Source: Desulfobacterales bacterium (GTDB lineage Bacteria > Desulfobacterota > Desulfobacteria > Desulfobacterales > JAHIVH01). Taken from it: a DNA stretch of 18,445 nucleotides. Made by a program: the position numbers and the translations under genes. The stretch lies in the NCBI GenBank assembly GCA_020056645.1, contig JAGVHJ010000423.1, forward strand, positions 1 through 18,445, written 5' to 3'. Shown one piece after another: positions 1-7,182 of this stretch (position 1 is the first letter of the stretch; each line of letters starts with the position of its first letter). Under the pieces are notes generated by a model. It saw only the letters and a list, made by a program, of their open reading frames with translations. It was not told the DNA's origin and searched no databases.

Positions 1-438
1 AAGCAGGCCATCGGCGCGCTGCCAAAGGACCAGGCGTTGAATGGCGTGGCCCTTGACTACGAACTTCAGCTATTGAAAATCGTCAGCGTCGGCTGGAGTA
101 TTTCCGTCTATATGGAGGGCCGTCCGGAAAAAGAGGCGCTCTCCACCTTTTTTTGGCGGTCGATTCACGCGCTATCGAAACAGCTCTCGGCGCTTTCCGG
201 TTTGACCATCGGGCAGGAGATCGATTATTTTCAGGTGATACGGGAGCGGCTGGATAGCTACCTCCGGGCCATCACGCTCCAAGGAGAGGGGCGGGATATC
301 GCCGCGCTGATCGGCGCGGCGTTTGCGGAAAGATTAAAAGAGCGGGAGAATCCATTTGTTTTGATCACCGGCTCACGGATATTTCACATGGCGGCTCAAG
401 GGGTGAGGGAGTATCTTGCTTCCTTAACCCTGGAGTGA
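1..438 (+). CDS. C-terminal part of an unrecognised protein (start lies before the window)
   Basis: The reading frame is open from base 1 (K-Q-A-I-G-A-L-P...) to a TGA at 436-438, so this is the last 145 codons of a longer gene. An internal TTG at 37 is only a possible start and has no need to be one. The visible part is mostly predicted helical, without cysteine clusters, membrane segments or a recognisable motif; it ends in RIFHMAAQGVREYLASLTLE. I do not recognise the family. It lies 33 bases before the YchF-like NTPase gene on the same strand with no terminator between, so the two may be co-transcribed. Real coding status is supported by the uninterrupted frame and the tight spacing; the function is unknown. 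Confidence 0.75.
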   Translation, partial: KQAIGALPKDQALNGVALDYELQLLKIVSVGWSISVYMEGRPEKEALSTFFWRSIHALSKQLSALSGLTIGQEIDYFQVIRERLDSYLRAITLQGEGRDIAALIGAAFAERLKERENPFVLITGSRIFHMAAQGVREYLASLTLE

Positions 439-471
439 GCAAAGAGAATTGCATAAAAAAAGGAGAATCAA

Positions 472-1494
472 GTGAAGTTGGGAATCATCGGGCTCGAAGG
501 CGCCGGAAAAACAACTTTGTTCGAGGCGTTGACCGGCAACCAGCAGACAGAGGCGCATAAGAGTGAACCCAGGATTGCTGTGGTTAAGGTTCCGGACAGC
601 CGGGTGGATCTGCTCTCCGAGATGTATAATCCCCGGAAAACCATCTTCGCCCAGGTGGACTATTTGCTTCCGGTCAGAACAGGGGGGAAGAGAGATCAGA
701 ACGCCTGGGTGGCCGTGAGGGATTGTGACGCGTTTATCCATGTGGTGAGAAATTTCACGCCCTATGGAGGGGATGGGCCTCAGCCCCTCAGGGATTTCAC
801 GGAATTGGACCAGGAAATGATTCTCGCTGACCAGATGGTGGTGGAAAAGCGCATGGAACGGCTTATCCTGGACGGAAAACGGGGAAAACCGGGTAGTCCG
901 GAAGAGACGGCGCTTTTGAAAAAATGTCTCGCCCTTCTCGAAAGCGAAATCCCCTTGAGAAATGATCCGGAAATCGCGCAAGCCCACCTCCTCAGGGGAT
1001 ACGCCTTCGTATCCGGGAAACCGGTTCTGGTATTATTTAACAACGCGGACGATGATGATGAAACGCCTGAAAAGGAGAGTCCGGCCTTAAAAGATATTTC
1101 AATGACCATCAAGGGAAAGCTCGAGCAGGAGATCGCCCAGATGAGCGGGGAAGAGGCCGAGGATTTCCTGAAAGAGTTCAATATCCAGGTGACGGCCAGG
1201 GACCGGGTGATCCGGCGCTCCTACGATCTTTTGGGGCTTATCTCCTTTTTCACTGTGGGAGAGGACGAAGTTCGGGCATGGACCATCCGGAAGGATACGG
1301 ACGCGGTGGATGCGGCCGAGGTGATCCATTCCGACATCAAGAAAGGGTTTATCCGGGCCGAGGTCTTATCCTATGAGGATCTGATGGCCGCGGGCTCTTA
1401 TGCGGAGGCCCGGAAAAGAGGAACGGTCCGGCTGGAAGGAAAAACCTATAAGGTTCAGGATGGGGATATCATCAACTTCCGGTTCAATGTCTGA
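472..1494 (+). CDS. YchF/OLA1-like P-loop NTPase with C-terminal TGS-type (DUF933) domain, degenerate G3
   Basis: Probable cytosolic nucleotide-binding protein related to the ribosome-associated ATPase YchF. Residues 7-14 form a clear Walker A (GLEGAGKT). The end, from about residue 258 (SFFTVGEDEVRAWTI...IHSDIKKGFIRAEV...DGDIINFRFNV), is an unmistakable YchF C-terminal TGS-like domain. Length is 340 residues against about 363 for classical YchF. Two features are odd: the DxAG (G3/switch II) of YchF is replaced by D63-Y-L-L, with the following GASKGEGLGN-type stretch missing, and the G4 position reads N190-N-A-D rather than the YchF NVxE. It is thus a divergent paralogue that may bind but poorly hydrolyse nucleotide (inference). 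The start is GTG at 472, chosen because AGGAG lies at a normal distance before it. The CoADR-rhodanese gene follows 52 bases downstream. Confidence 0.88.
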   Translation: MKLGIIGLEGAGKTTLFEALTGNQQTEAHKSEPRIAVVKVPDSRVDLLSEMYNPRKTIFAQVDYLLPVRTGGKRDQNAWVAVRDCDAFIHVVRNFTPYGGDGPQPLRDFTELDQEMILADQMVVEKRMERLILDGKRGKPGSPEETALLKKCLALLESEIPLRNDPEIAQAHLLRGYAFVSGKPVLVLFNNADDDDETPEKESPALKDISMTIKGKLEQEIAQMSGEEAEDFLKEFNIQVTARDRVIRRSYDLLGLISFFTVGEDEVRAWTIRKDTDAVDAAEVIHSDIKKGFIRAEVLSYEDLMAAGSYAEARKRGTVRLEGKTYKVQDGDIINFRFNV

Positions 1495-1546
1495 TTCCAA
1501 TTCGCATTCAAACTGCGGTTATCCAGAGGGAAGGTGAGGTGTAGCG

Positions 1547-3190
1547 ATGAAACTTGTGATTATCGGCGGTGTGGCTGGGGGCGCCACCGCAGCCGCGAGG
1601 GCCCGGCGGGTGGATGAGCATGCGGAGATTATTCTCTTCGAACGGGGGGCGTTTATTTCCTTCGCGAACTGCGGCCTGCCTTATTATATCGGCGGCGACA
1701 TCAAGAAACGGTCCGCCCTCTTTTTGACAACACCAGAGAGTTTCAGAGCCCGGTATCGGATCGACGTGAGAGTTCAAAGCGAGGTCCTGGAGATCGACCG
1801 GGAGAAAAAAGAGCTTCTCGTCAAGGATACAAGCTCCGGCGCAACCTATACAGAAACATATGACCGGCTGATTCTCTCTCCGGGCGCGGAACCGTTAAGG
1901 CCGCCCATTTCAGGGATTGATCACCGGCGGATCTTCACCCTGAGAAATATTCCAGACACAGACCGGATCAAAGAGGCGGTCGATTCCGGTGAGATCCGCA
2001 ACACTGTTGTGGTGGGCGGTGGTTTTATCGGTCTTGAGATGGCCGAAAATCTGGTTGCACGGGGCGTTCATGTCACGGTGATCGAAATGGCGAACCAGGT
2101 GATGACGCCTTTGGATAATGAGATGGCCCTCATGGTTCAGGCGCACCTCAAGGAAAAAGGGGTTAAGTTGCTTCTGGAAGATGGCGTTTCGGCGTTCTCT
2201 GAGCAAGAGGGGCGAATTGTAGTGTCAACCTCAAAGGGAGAGAGAATTTTCTGTGATATGGTGGTTCTCTCTGCGGGAATCCGCCCCGAGAGCGGGCTCG
2301 CAAAGAAGGCGGGCCTTGAAATAAACAGCCGGGGGGGGATCGTGGTGGATGAATTCTTACGCACCAGCGACCCCTCTATCTATGCGGTGGGAGACGCCAT
2401 TGAAACGGCTGATTTTGTAAGCGGGTTAAAAACCATGACGCCCCTTGCGGGTCCTGCGAACAAGCAGGGCCGGATCGCCGCCGACAACGCCCTGGGCAGG
2501 GAATCCATTTTCAGGGGAACCCAGGGAACAGCCGTCGTGAAGGTTTTTGGACTCACGGTCGCTTCGACCGGCCAGAATGAAAAAACGCTTCAGAAAAACG
2601 GTGTCCTATTTTTGAAGAGCTACACCTTTTCAAACTCCCATGCCTCCTATTATCCAGGAGCCGAATTCATGGGAATCAAATTGATCTTCTCTCCGGAAGG
2701 GGGGCGGGTTCTGGGAGCACAGATCGTCGGCGGAAAAGGGGTGGACAAGCGCATCGACGTTCTCGCAACCGTCATCCGTGGCAAGATGACCGTCCATGAT
2801 CTCGAAGAGCTGGAGCTCGCTTACGCGCCTCCCTACTCCTCCGCAAAAGATCCGGTGAACATGGCGGGCTTTGTGGCGTCGAACATCTTAAAAAAGGATG
2901 TCGCCGTCATCCATGGGAGTGAGTTGAAAAAGGGGCTTTCCGAAGAGGAGGTGCTCATCGATCTGCGCACGAAAAACGAGCGGAAAATAGAAGGGGAGAT
3001 CGAAGGCGCGCTGCACATTCCGGTGGACGATTTAAGGGCGGCCCTTCCCACGCTGGACCCAAAGAAGCGCTACGTGGTCTTCTGCGCCATAGGCATGCGG
3101 GGGTATCTGGCCTGCCGGATTCTTACCCAGCATGGCTTCACGGCGAAAAACCTGAGCGGCGGCTACGAGCTATATCGGCTTTTCAAATAG
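1547..3190 (+). CDS. CoA-disulfide reductase / NADH-dependent pyridine nucleotide-disulfide oxidoreductase fused to rhodanese
   Basis: Flavoenzyme expected to reduce CoA disulfide, CoA persulfide or polysulfide with NAD(P)H. An N-terminal FAD-binding loop (GGVAGGATAAARARR, residues 7-21) is followed by the single redox cysteine C42 in SFANCGLPYY, the signature of the CoADR/NADH oxidase class rather than a CxxxxC enzyme. The second nucleotide-binding loop is GGGFIG at 157-162, and the FAD-binding VGD motif (YAVGDAIE) follows. A tyrosine-rich segment AYAPPYSSAKDP lies near residue 425. Residues from about 460 to the end form a rhodanese domain with active loop C513-AIGMRG. Such CoADR-RHD fusions are known in sulfur-metabolising prokaryotes, and 547 residues is the usual size. 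ATG at 1547 is preceded by AAGGTGAGGT. The gene converges on the Crp/Fnr gene, with a palindromic repeat between them. Confidence 0.93.
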   Translation: MKLVIIGGVAGGATAAARARRVDEHAEIILFERGAFISFANCGLPYYIGGDIKKRSALFLTTPESFRARYRIDVRVQSEVLEIDREKKELLVKDTSSGATYTETYDRLILSPGAEPLRPPISGIDHRRIFTLRNIPDTDRIKEAVDSGEIRNTVVVGGGFIGLEMAENLVARGVHVTVIEMANQVMTPLDNEMALMVQAHLKEKGVKLLLEDGVSAFSEQEGRIVVSTSKGERIFCDMVVLSAGIRPESGLAKKAGLEINSRGGIVVDEFLRTSDPSIYAVGDAIETADFVSGLKTMTPLAGPANKQGRIAADNALGRESIFRGTQGTAVVKVFGLTVASTGQNEKTLQKNGVLFLKSYTFSNSHASYYPGAEFMGIKLIFSPEGGRVLGAQIVGGKGVDKRIDVLATVIRGKMTVHDLEELELAYAPPYSSAKDPVNMAGFVASNILKKDVAVIHGSELKKGLSEEEVLIDLRTKNERKIEGEIEGALHIPVDDLRAALPTLDPKKRYVVFCAIGMRGYLACRILTQHGFTAKNLSGGYELYRLFK

Positions 3191-3228
3191 CGACTGTTTT
3201 GGTTGTTTTCAGTTTCTTATAGATATTC

Positions 3229-3363
3229 GCCTCCAGCGGCCCTGCCGGGAGCCAACCTTTTGAAAAGGTTGATAAACATATTCAGAAAAAGGTGGTGACG
3301 CTATCTATAGCGATCTCTACCCAATCTATTTATCCAGATTTTTAAAATCTGGCTGCCGGAGGC
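3229..3363 (+). repeat. Family A palindromic intergenic repeat, copy 1
   Basis: The 135 bp segment begins GCCTCCAGCGGC and ends GCTGCCGGAGGC, an imperfect terminal inverted repeat. It contains three hairpins: CAACCTTTTGAAAAGGTTG at 3253-3271, CGCTATCTATAGCG at 3299-3312 and CCAGATTTTTAAAATCTGG at 3334-3352. A second copy lies in the opposite orientation at 15885-16009, sharing the first hairpin and both ends nearly exactly. No reading frame is present. It sits between two convergent genes, where it might affect transcript ends, but no T-tract follows the hairpins. The size, dispersed copies and terminal repeats suggest a non-autonomous mobile element. Confidence 0.8.
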
Positions 3364-3395
3364 ATCAAAACATGGGCTCTCAATACAATAAGGAG

Positions 3396-3419
3396 TTGCC
3401 CAGCAGTGCAAGTTTTTTT
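3396..3419 (+). terminator. Possible weak intrinsic terminator for the rightward CoADR gene
   Basis: TTGC (3396-3399) can pair with GCAA (3408-3411) across an 8-base loop, followed by G and seven T on the plus strand. The stem is only four pairs plus one more beyond a mismatch, so this is a weak prediction. The T-tract overlaps the stop codon of the convergent Crp/Fnr gene. Confidence 0.3.
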
Positions 3420-4101
3420 AGATTTTCCCCTGTTCTGCAAGCTCGGCAAGCCCCGTCATGTCATTCAAATGGATCTGTTTGCCGTCTACGTCAATCAGGT
3501 TCATGCCACTCATCTTGGTGAATATCCGGGAGAGGGTCTCGGGAATGGTCCCCAGGAGGCTTGCAAGCTGGCCTTTGGAGATCTTCAAGGAGACGGTCCG
3601 GTCGTTTTTTTGTTCTTTTGAGAGAAAGATCAGGTAGGCGGCCAACCTTCCCGGCACCTCCTTCAAGGAGAGGTGTTCGATCTGAACGGTAAACTCTCTC
3701 AATCGAAGAGAGAGAATCGCAAGCATGTTGAGGGCGATAGAGGGGTTCGCGGTGATGAGGCCGACAAAAGCCTCCCTGGGAAGAAATATCAGGGTGCTTT
3801 TTGCAAGGGTCATGGCGTTTGCGGGAAAGGCCTTTCCCGCAAAAACAGGAACCTCGCCGAACGGATTTCCCGGACCAAAAATATGAAGGATATGCTCTTT
3901 CCCATCGATCGACAGCTTGAAGATCTTCACCTTTCCTTCGGCGACGATATAGAAGCCATTGGCATGCTCCCCTTCCGAAAAGATGGGCTCGCCTTTTTTA
4001 TACGCTTTGGTGAGGGCGATGGAGAGCAGACAATCGATATCGGCATCGGGAAGCGATTGCAAAAAAGGGGCGCGCGCGACAATGGTTTTCAGATCTTTCA
4101 T
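3418..4101 (-). CDS. Crp/Fnr-family transcriptional regulator
   Basis: Transcription factor of 227 residues with an N-terminal cyclic-nucleotide-binding-type beta-roll (about 15-120), a dimerisation helix (about 122-150) and a C-terminal winged HTH (about 150-215). The pocket reads FGEVPVFAGKAFPANA (81-96): the Arg-Ser/Thr that contacts cAMP in CRP is replaced by Phe-Pro-Ala, so cAMP is an unlikely ligand. Only one cysteine (C24) exists, so it is not an Fe-S FNR. The FPAxA pocket recalls DNR/HcpR-type regulators that answer NO or redox signals (recollection, moderate). The recognition helix contains E188-T-L-S-R192, the ExxSR pattern of FNR-class proteins, predicting a TTGAT/ATCAA-like site. 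ATG is preceded by GGAGGAG and GAGGATAG. It lies 19 bases after the flavodoxin-fold reductase gene and is probably co-transcribed with it. Confidence 0.9.
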   Translation of the reverse strand: MKDLKTIVARAPFLQSLPDADIDCLLSIALTKAYKKGEPIFSEGEHANGFYIVAEGKVKIFKLSIDGKEHILHIFGPGNPFGEVPVFAGKAFPANAMTLAKSTLIFLPREAFVGLITANPSIALNMLAILSLRLREFTVQIEHLSLKEVPGRLAAYLIFLSKEQKNDRTVSLKISKGQLASLLGTIPETLSRIFTKMSGMNLIDVDGKQIHLNDMTGLAELAEQGKI

Positions 4102-4120
4102 CTATCCTCGCATCTCCTCC

Positions 4121-4714
4121 TTATCCCGGAAAGTAGCGCTCAACGGTTTTTTTTACCTCTTTCAGCCATTCCTGACGTTTTCCATCCGAACTCGTCACAA
4201 CGATCTGAAACATTCTCCTGTGACACTCGTAGACACCGCACAGCCTGAAAATGCAGTTTTTCCATATGGCTTCCAGCGGATCGCCAAACTCTTGCTTCTC
4301 CCGTGGCGTGGGGGTGTTGGAGGTGTTGAAGACAACGGCGGTTCTGGCCCTGAGGAGTCCCCTGGGAATCCCCTGGCCCTCGTCGTCTCCCTGAAACTCA
4401 TAGGCGACGCCGGGCCGGATGATCCGGTCGATCCACCCTTTTAATATGGCTGGCGGTTGGCCCCACCAATTGGGATGAACGATGACGATACCCTCCGCCA
4501 TGGAGATCTCCTGGCAATGGGTTTCGATGAGCGGGGGAAGGGGCGCGTTCTTGGGGATCTCTCTTGCCGTTAGGATGGGGTCGAACTTTTCCTTGTAGAG
4601 ATCGTGAAAAAAGACCTGATGGTTACGGGCGGCGAGTGTTTCAACGGCAACCTTGGCGATCGCGTGATTAAAACTTCCAGGGTCCGGGTGAGCAAGAATA
4701 ACAGATATGTTCAT
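4121..4714 (-). CDS. Flavodoxin-fold NAD(P)H dehydrogenase (quinone) family protein
   Basis: FMN or FAD flavoprotein of the Flavodoxin_2 family (MdaB/KefF/NQO1-like), 197 residues, cytosolic, expected to transfer two electrons from NAD(P)H to quinones or other acceptors. The N-terminus MNISVILAHPDPGSFNHAI is the family's first strand and phosphate-binding loop. The segment IVIVHPNWWGQPPAILKGWIDRII (about 77-100) is the diagnostic flavin-binding stretch, with Trp-Trp and Pro-Ala at expected places. The last third contains C-G-V-Y and aligns with the family's closing strand. The start is fixed by the conserved N-terminus, although no good ribosome-binding site precedes it (only GAGCC), so expression may be low. 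The Crp/Fnr gene follows after 19 bases, which makes this reductase a candidate target or partner of that regulator (inference). Confidence 0.88.
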   Translation of the reverse strand: MNISVILAHPDPGSFNHAIAKVAVETLAARNHQVFFHDLYKEKFDPILTAREIPKNAPLPPLIETHCQEISMAEGIVIVHPNWWGQPPAILKGWIDRIIRPGVAYEFQGDDEGQGIPRGLLRARTAVVFNTSNTPTPREKQEFGDPLEAIWKNCIFRLCGVYECHRRMFQIVVTSSDGKRQEWLKEVKKTVERYFPG

Positions 4715-4795
4715 GTGGGTGGCTCTGGTCTGTTTCTCAATGGGTTGATAATGAATCGCTTTTTTTTAGTCGATTAGTTCATTTACAATCTAAAA

Positions 4796-4981
4796 TCAAT
4801 GGATTTTTTCCGTCGTATCTGGCTCTTCCTCCTGGGTGCACTCGCAATCCTGTTGATCGCAGGAATGGCAGGTGTAGGTGGGAATGGGTTCTTCCGGTTC
4901 CACCTTGCCGGCGGCGCTTCTGTGGAAGAAAAAGAGAACCAGAGCGGCTAAAATACATAAAAGGACGATTGCGTACATCAT
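4796..4981 (-). CDS. Small single-pass membrane protein with a Cys-rich cytosolic or periplasmic tail
   Basis: A 61-residue protein with one N-terminal hydrophobic helix (MMYAIVLLCILAALVLFFF, residues 1-19), a short basic stretch (HRSAAGK), and an acidic tail with the cluster CHSCDQQDCEC at about 38-48. The four cysteines are arranged as CxxCx4CxC, which could hold a metal or Fe-S cluster or form disulfides (inference). It is reminiscent of small Cys-rich membrane proteins but I cannot place it in a named family. Two consecutive ATG codons occur; GGAGGA ends 3 bases before the first and 6 before the second, so the second (4978) is the likelier start. It follows the SDR gene by 27 bases on the same strand and is probably its last operon partner. 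Confidence 0.7.
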   Translation of the reverse strand: MMYAIVLLCILAALVLFFFHRSAAGKVEPEEPIPTYTCHSCDQQDCECTQEEEPDTTEKIH

Positions 4982-5008
4982 GATTCCTCCATTTCTGTTT
5001 TCATGGCC

Positions 5009-5830
5009 TTATCGCGCCATTTTGGTTCCAATGCCCATGAGTCTCACCATGGTGACAGGCATGAGCCGGGTCAGCCAGTCCATGAGTTTCGCGTCAGGCC
5101 CCACCATGATGCGGCGTTTGTTTTTTTTGATTCCTTGAATGATGGTTTTAGCAGCGGTGTCGGCGGTGGTCCGGGTGATTTTTTCAAAAAGGGCGACGGT
5201 GCCTTTCTGATCAAGCTTCTTGTTAATCGCCTCTGTAAAACGGGCGTTTCTGGCGATGTTGGTCTTGATGCCGCCCGGATGGACGCACGAGACACGGATG
5301 GAGGAGCCGTCCATCTCCTGGAGAAGCACCTCGGTGAATCCTTTCACGGCGAATTTGGCCGAGCAGTAAGGGCTGTGGTTGGGCCATGTCAGGATGCCGT
5401 TGATGCTTGAAATGTTGACGATATGGCCTTCGGGTCTTTTCTGGAGAAGGGGAAGGAAGGCTTTTACGCCATAAACAACCCCCCAGAAGTTGATGCCCAT
5501 GAGCCATTCAAAATCCTCGTAGGAGACGCCGGCGACCGACGTCACAATGGCGACGCCCGCGTTATTGATGATCATGTCGGCCTGCCCGTGGCCGGATATC
5601 ACCTCTTCGGCGTAGCGCTCCATCTGCTCCCGTTGAGCGACATCCACCGTGTGGGTGGTCACCTTTACGGAATAGGGGCTTAGCATCTCCTGGGTCTCCA
5701 GGAGACCCTGCTCATTGATATCCGAGAGGGCCAGGTGGCACCCTTCTTGAGCCAGATTTTCAGCAAGCGCGCGTCCGATTCCCGATCCCGCGCCGGTGAT
5801 GGCCGCAACTTTTCCTCTTAACTCTTTCAT
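5009..5830 (-). CDS. Short-chain dehydrogenase/reductase (classical SDR)
   Basis: Oxidoreductase of 273 residues acting on an unknown alcohol or ketone. The classical SDR marks are all present: TGAGSGIG (12-19), NNAG (89-92), the active-site serine in NISS (141-142), and Y155-C-S-A-K159. Asp37 at the end of the second strand (LALSDIN) favours NAD(H) over NADP(H). The PGG after the sixth strand (VHPGGIKTNI) is normal. The C-terminus, rich in basic and hydrophobic residues (MDWLTRLMPVTMVRLMG), may contact the membrane or lipid substrates, as in some fatty-acyl or sterol-like SDRs (weak inference). ATG is preceded by GAGG. The gene lies 35 bases after the glycosyltransferase gene and 27 before the small Cys-rich membrane protein. 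Confidence 0.93.
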   Translation of the reverse strand: MKELRGKVAAITGAGSGIGRALAENLAQEGCHLALSDINEQGLLETQEMLSPYSVKVTTHTVDVAQREQMERYAEEVISGHGQADMIINNAGVAIVTSVAGVSYEDFEWLMGINFWGVVYGVKAFLPLLQKRPEGHIVNISSINGILTWPNHSPYCSAKFAVKGFTEVLLQEMDGSSIRVSCVHPGGIKTNIARNARFTEAINKKLDQKGTVALFEKITRTTADTAAKTIIQGIKKNKRRIMVGPDAKLMDWLTRLMPVTMVRLMGIGTKMAR

Positions 5831-5865
5831 GAAAACCTCATTTTTTATGGATTGTCATTCACTTT

Positions 5866-6738
5866 TCAATAAACCTTCACCATGGCGGCGACCTTTTCGG
5901 CCTCCTTGACCTTTCCTCGCTTCAGGCATCCATTGACAAAAATTTCCGCCTTTTTTTTCATCACGGAGATGGCGAGCCCCTGTTGGTCTGGGGAGAGACG
6001 GCCCCCGTCGATGATCTTTTTTAATGATTGAATACGCTGGATGTCAAGCCCCCATGCCTTTGACAATTGATCTGGATGGCCGCCCCGCTTGACGGTCAAG
6101 GGCGTTTCGATCAGATAAATTGGAAGAAAGGCGCTTGCCCTGAGCCACAGATCATAATCTTCGCAGGCGGGAAGGGTCTCGTCGAAGAGGCCCGCCTGAT
6201 CGAAAAAGGCCCGCCGCATCATCACCGCGGAGGGGCTTACCAGGCATAAGTTGAGGGAGGGTTCAAAGATATCGCCCGATGGCTTTTGATGGATTTTCTT
6301 TTTATTCACCCGCCTGCCATTCCTGATCCATATCTCCTCGGTCTGGCAGATCAGGGCCTCTGGATTCTTTTTGAAAAAAAGGAGCTGGGTCGAGATTTTT
6401 TGTTTGAGCCAGGTATCGTCCGAATCGAGAAAGGCGATGAAATCGCCCGAGGCGCTCCTGATCCCGTTGTTTCTTGCGGCGCTAACCCCTTGGTTCGGCT
6501 GCCGGATGGTCTGAAGCTGCTCGCCGTATGAACTTAAGATAGCGGGGGTGTTGTCGGACGAGCCGTCATCGACCACGATCAGCTCCACATGGGGATAATC
6601 CTGTAGAAGAACCGAGTCAATAGCCTCCCGGATGATCCATCCCCGGTTAAAGGTGGGGATGATCACGCTAACCTTTGGCTGGGCGTCATTTGGCAACGGA
6701 CACTCTCTCCCCACCCCACCCTTTAGTTTTTTTGACAT
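5866..6738 (-). CDS. Family 2 (GT-A fold) glycosyltransferase
   Basis: Probable inverting nucleotide-sugar glycosyltransferase, 290 residues. The GT2 core starts at KVSVIIPTFNRG (22-33), then DDGSSD (57-62), NQGVSAARNNG (82-92), the metal-binding DSDD (105-108) and the acidic pair in CEDYDLWLRAS (192-202) that usually supplies the catalytic base. No membrane segment is obvious, so it is likely cytosolic or peripheral. The sugar and acceptor cannot be told. The first 20 residues lie outside the fold and the ATG at 6738 has no evident ribosome-binding site; in-frame GTG (codon 9) or TTG (codon 15, after GGGGAGAG) starts are possible. It is 27 bases after glnB and 35 before the SDR gene, suggesting one transcript, and no other polysaccharide gene is nearby. 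Confidence 0.9.
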   Translation of the reverse strand: MSKKLKGGVGRECPLPNDAQPKVSVIIPTFNRGWIIREAIDSVLLQDYPHVELIVVDDGSSDNTPAILSSYGEQLQTIRQPNQGVSAARNNGIRSASGDFIAFLDSDDTWLKQKISTQLLFFKKNPEALICQTEEIWIRNGRRVNKKKIHQKPSGDIFEPSLNLCLVSPSAVMMRRAFFDQAGLFDETLPACEDYDLWLRASAFLPIYLIETPLTVKRGGHPDQLSKAWGLDIQRIQSLKKIIDGGRLSPDQQGLAISVMKKKAEIFVNGCLKRGKVKEAEKVAAMVKVY

Positions 6739-6765
6739 AGGAAAAAAAAGAGGTCCCGTGCGTCA

Positions 6766-7104
6766 CTAAATAGCATCCGGTCCATGTTCAGCGGTCCGGA
6801 TGCGGATCACGTCGTCCACGGGGAGAATGAATATCTTGCCGTCGCCGATTTTTCCTGTTTTGGCGGCGTTACAAATGGTTTCGATGATTTCGTCTACCCG
6901 GTCGTCTTCAGCGACAATTTCTATTTTCAGTTTGGGCATGAAATCAACCACATATTCGGCCCCTCGGTAGATCTCCTTATGGCCCTTCTGGCGGCCATAC
7001 CCTTTGACCTCCGTGACCGTCATTCCCATAATGCCCTTTTCATTCAGGGCCTCTTTGACGTCATCCAGTTTAAAGGGCTTTATGATCACTTCCAGTTTTT
7101 TCAT
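6766..7104 (-). CDS. glnB: Nitrogen regulatory protein P-II
   Basis: Trimeric signal protein that reports 2-oxoglutarate, ATP/ADP and nitrogen status. It is 112 residues, the family norm. The T-loop includes GHKEIYRGAEY with Tyr51 at the classical uridylylation position. The B-loop TGKIGDGKIF (83-92) and the C-loop ending IRTAEHGPDAI are complete, so all ligand-binding segments look intact. The KIEIVAED and VDFMPKLK context resembles GlnB more than GlnK, but the two cannot be separated without neighbours: no amtB, glnA or glnD is present here. A strong site AAGGAGGCGGA precedes the ATG. It is preceded by the Usp gene (69-base gap) and followed after 27 bases by a glycosyltransferase gene, an unusual partner for P-II. 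Confidence 0.95.
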   Translation of the reverse strand: MKKLEVIIKPFKLDDVKEALNEKGIMGMTVTEVKGYGRQKGHKEIYRGAEYVVDFMPKLKIEIVAEDDRVDEIIETICNAAKTGKIGDGKIFILPVDDVIRIRTAEHGPDAI

Positions 7105-7153
7105 TCCGCCTCCTTCATTGTTGAATCCTTAGCCTAAATATTGATTGCACGTG

Positions 7154-7182
7154 AATATCTGTCGCCGTTCACCCTATTTCAA
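7154..7182 (-). promoter_or_regulatory. Candidate sigma70-type promoter for glnB
   Basis: On the minus strand TTGAAA (7182-7177), a 17-base spacer and GATATT (7159-7154) lie about 50 bases before the glnB start. The -35 box overlaps the stop codon of the usp gene. No GG-N10-GC sigma54 promoter was found in this gap. This is a match by eye only. Confidence 0.3.

Noticed and set aside
37..438. A complete small gene starting at TTG 37
   Set aside because: The frame is open to base 1 with no stop and no ribosome-binding site before the TTG, so it is the tail of a longer gene.
4715..4795. An FNR-type box before the flavodoxin-fold reductase gene (TTGATAATGAATC)
   Set aside because: The half-sites are out of register with TTGAT-N4-ATCAA, and AT-rich sequence makes half-matches common.
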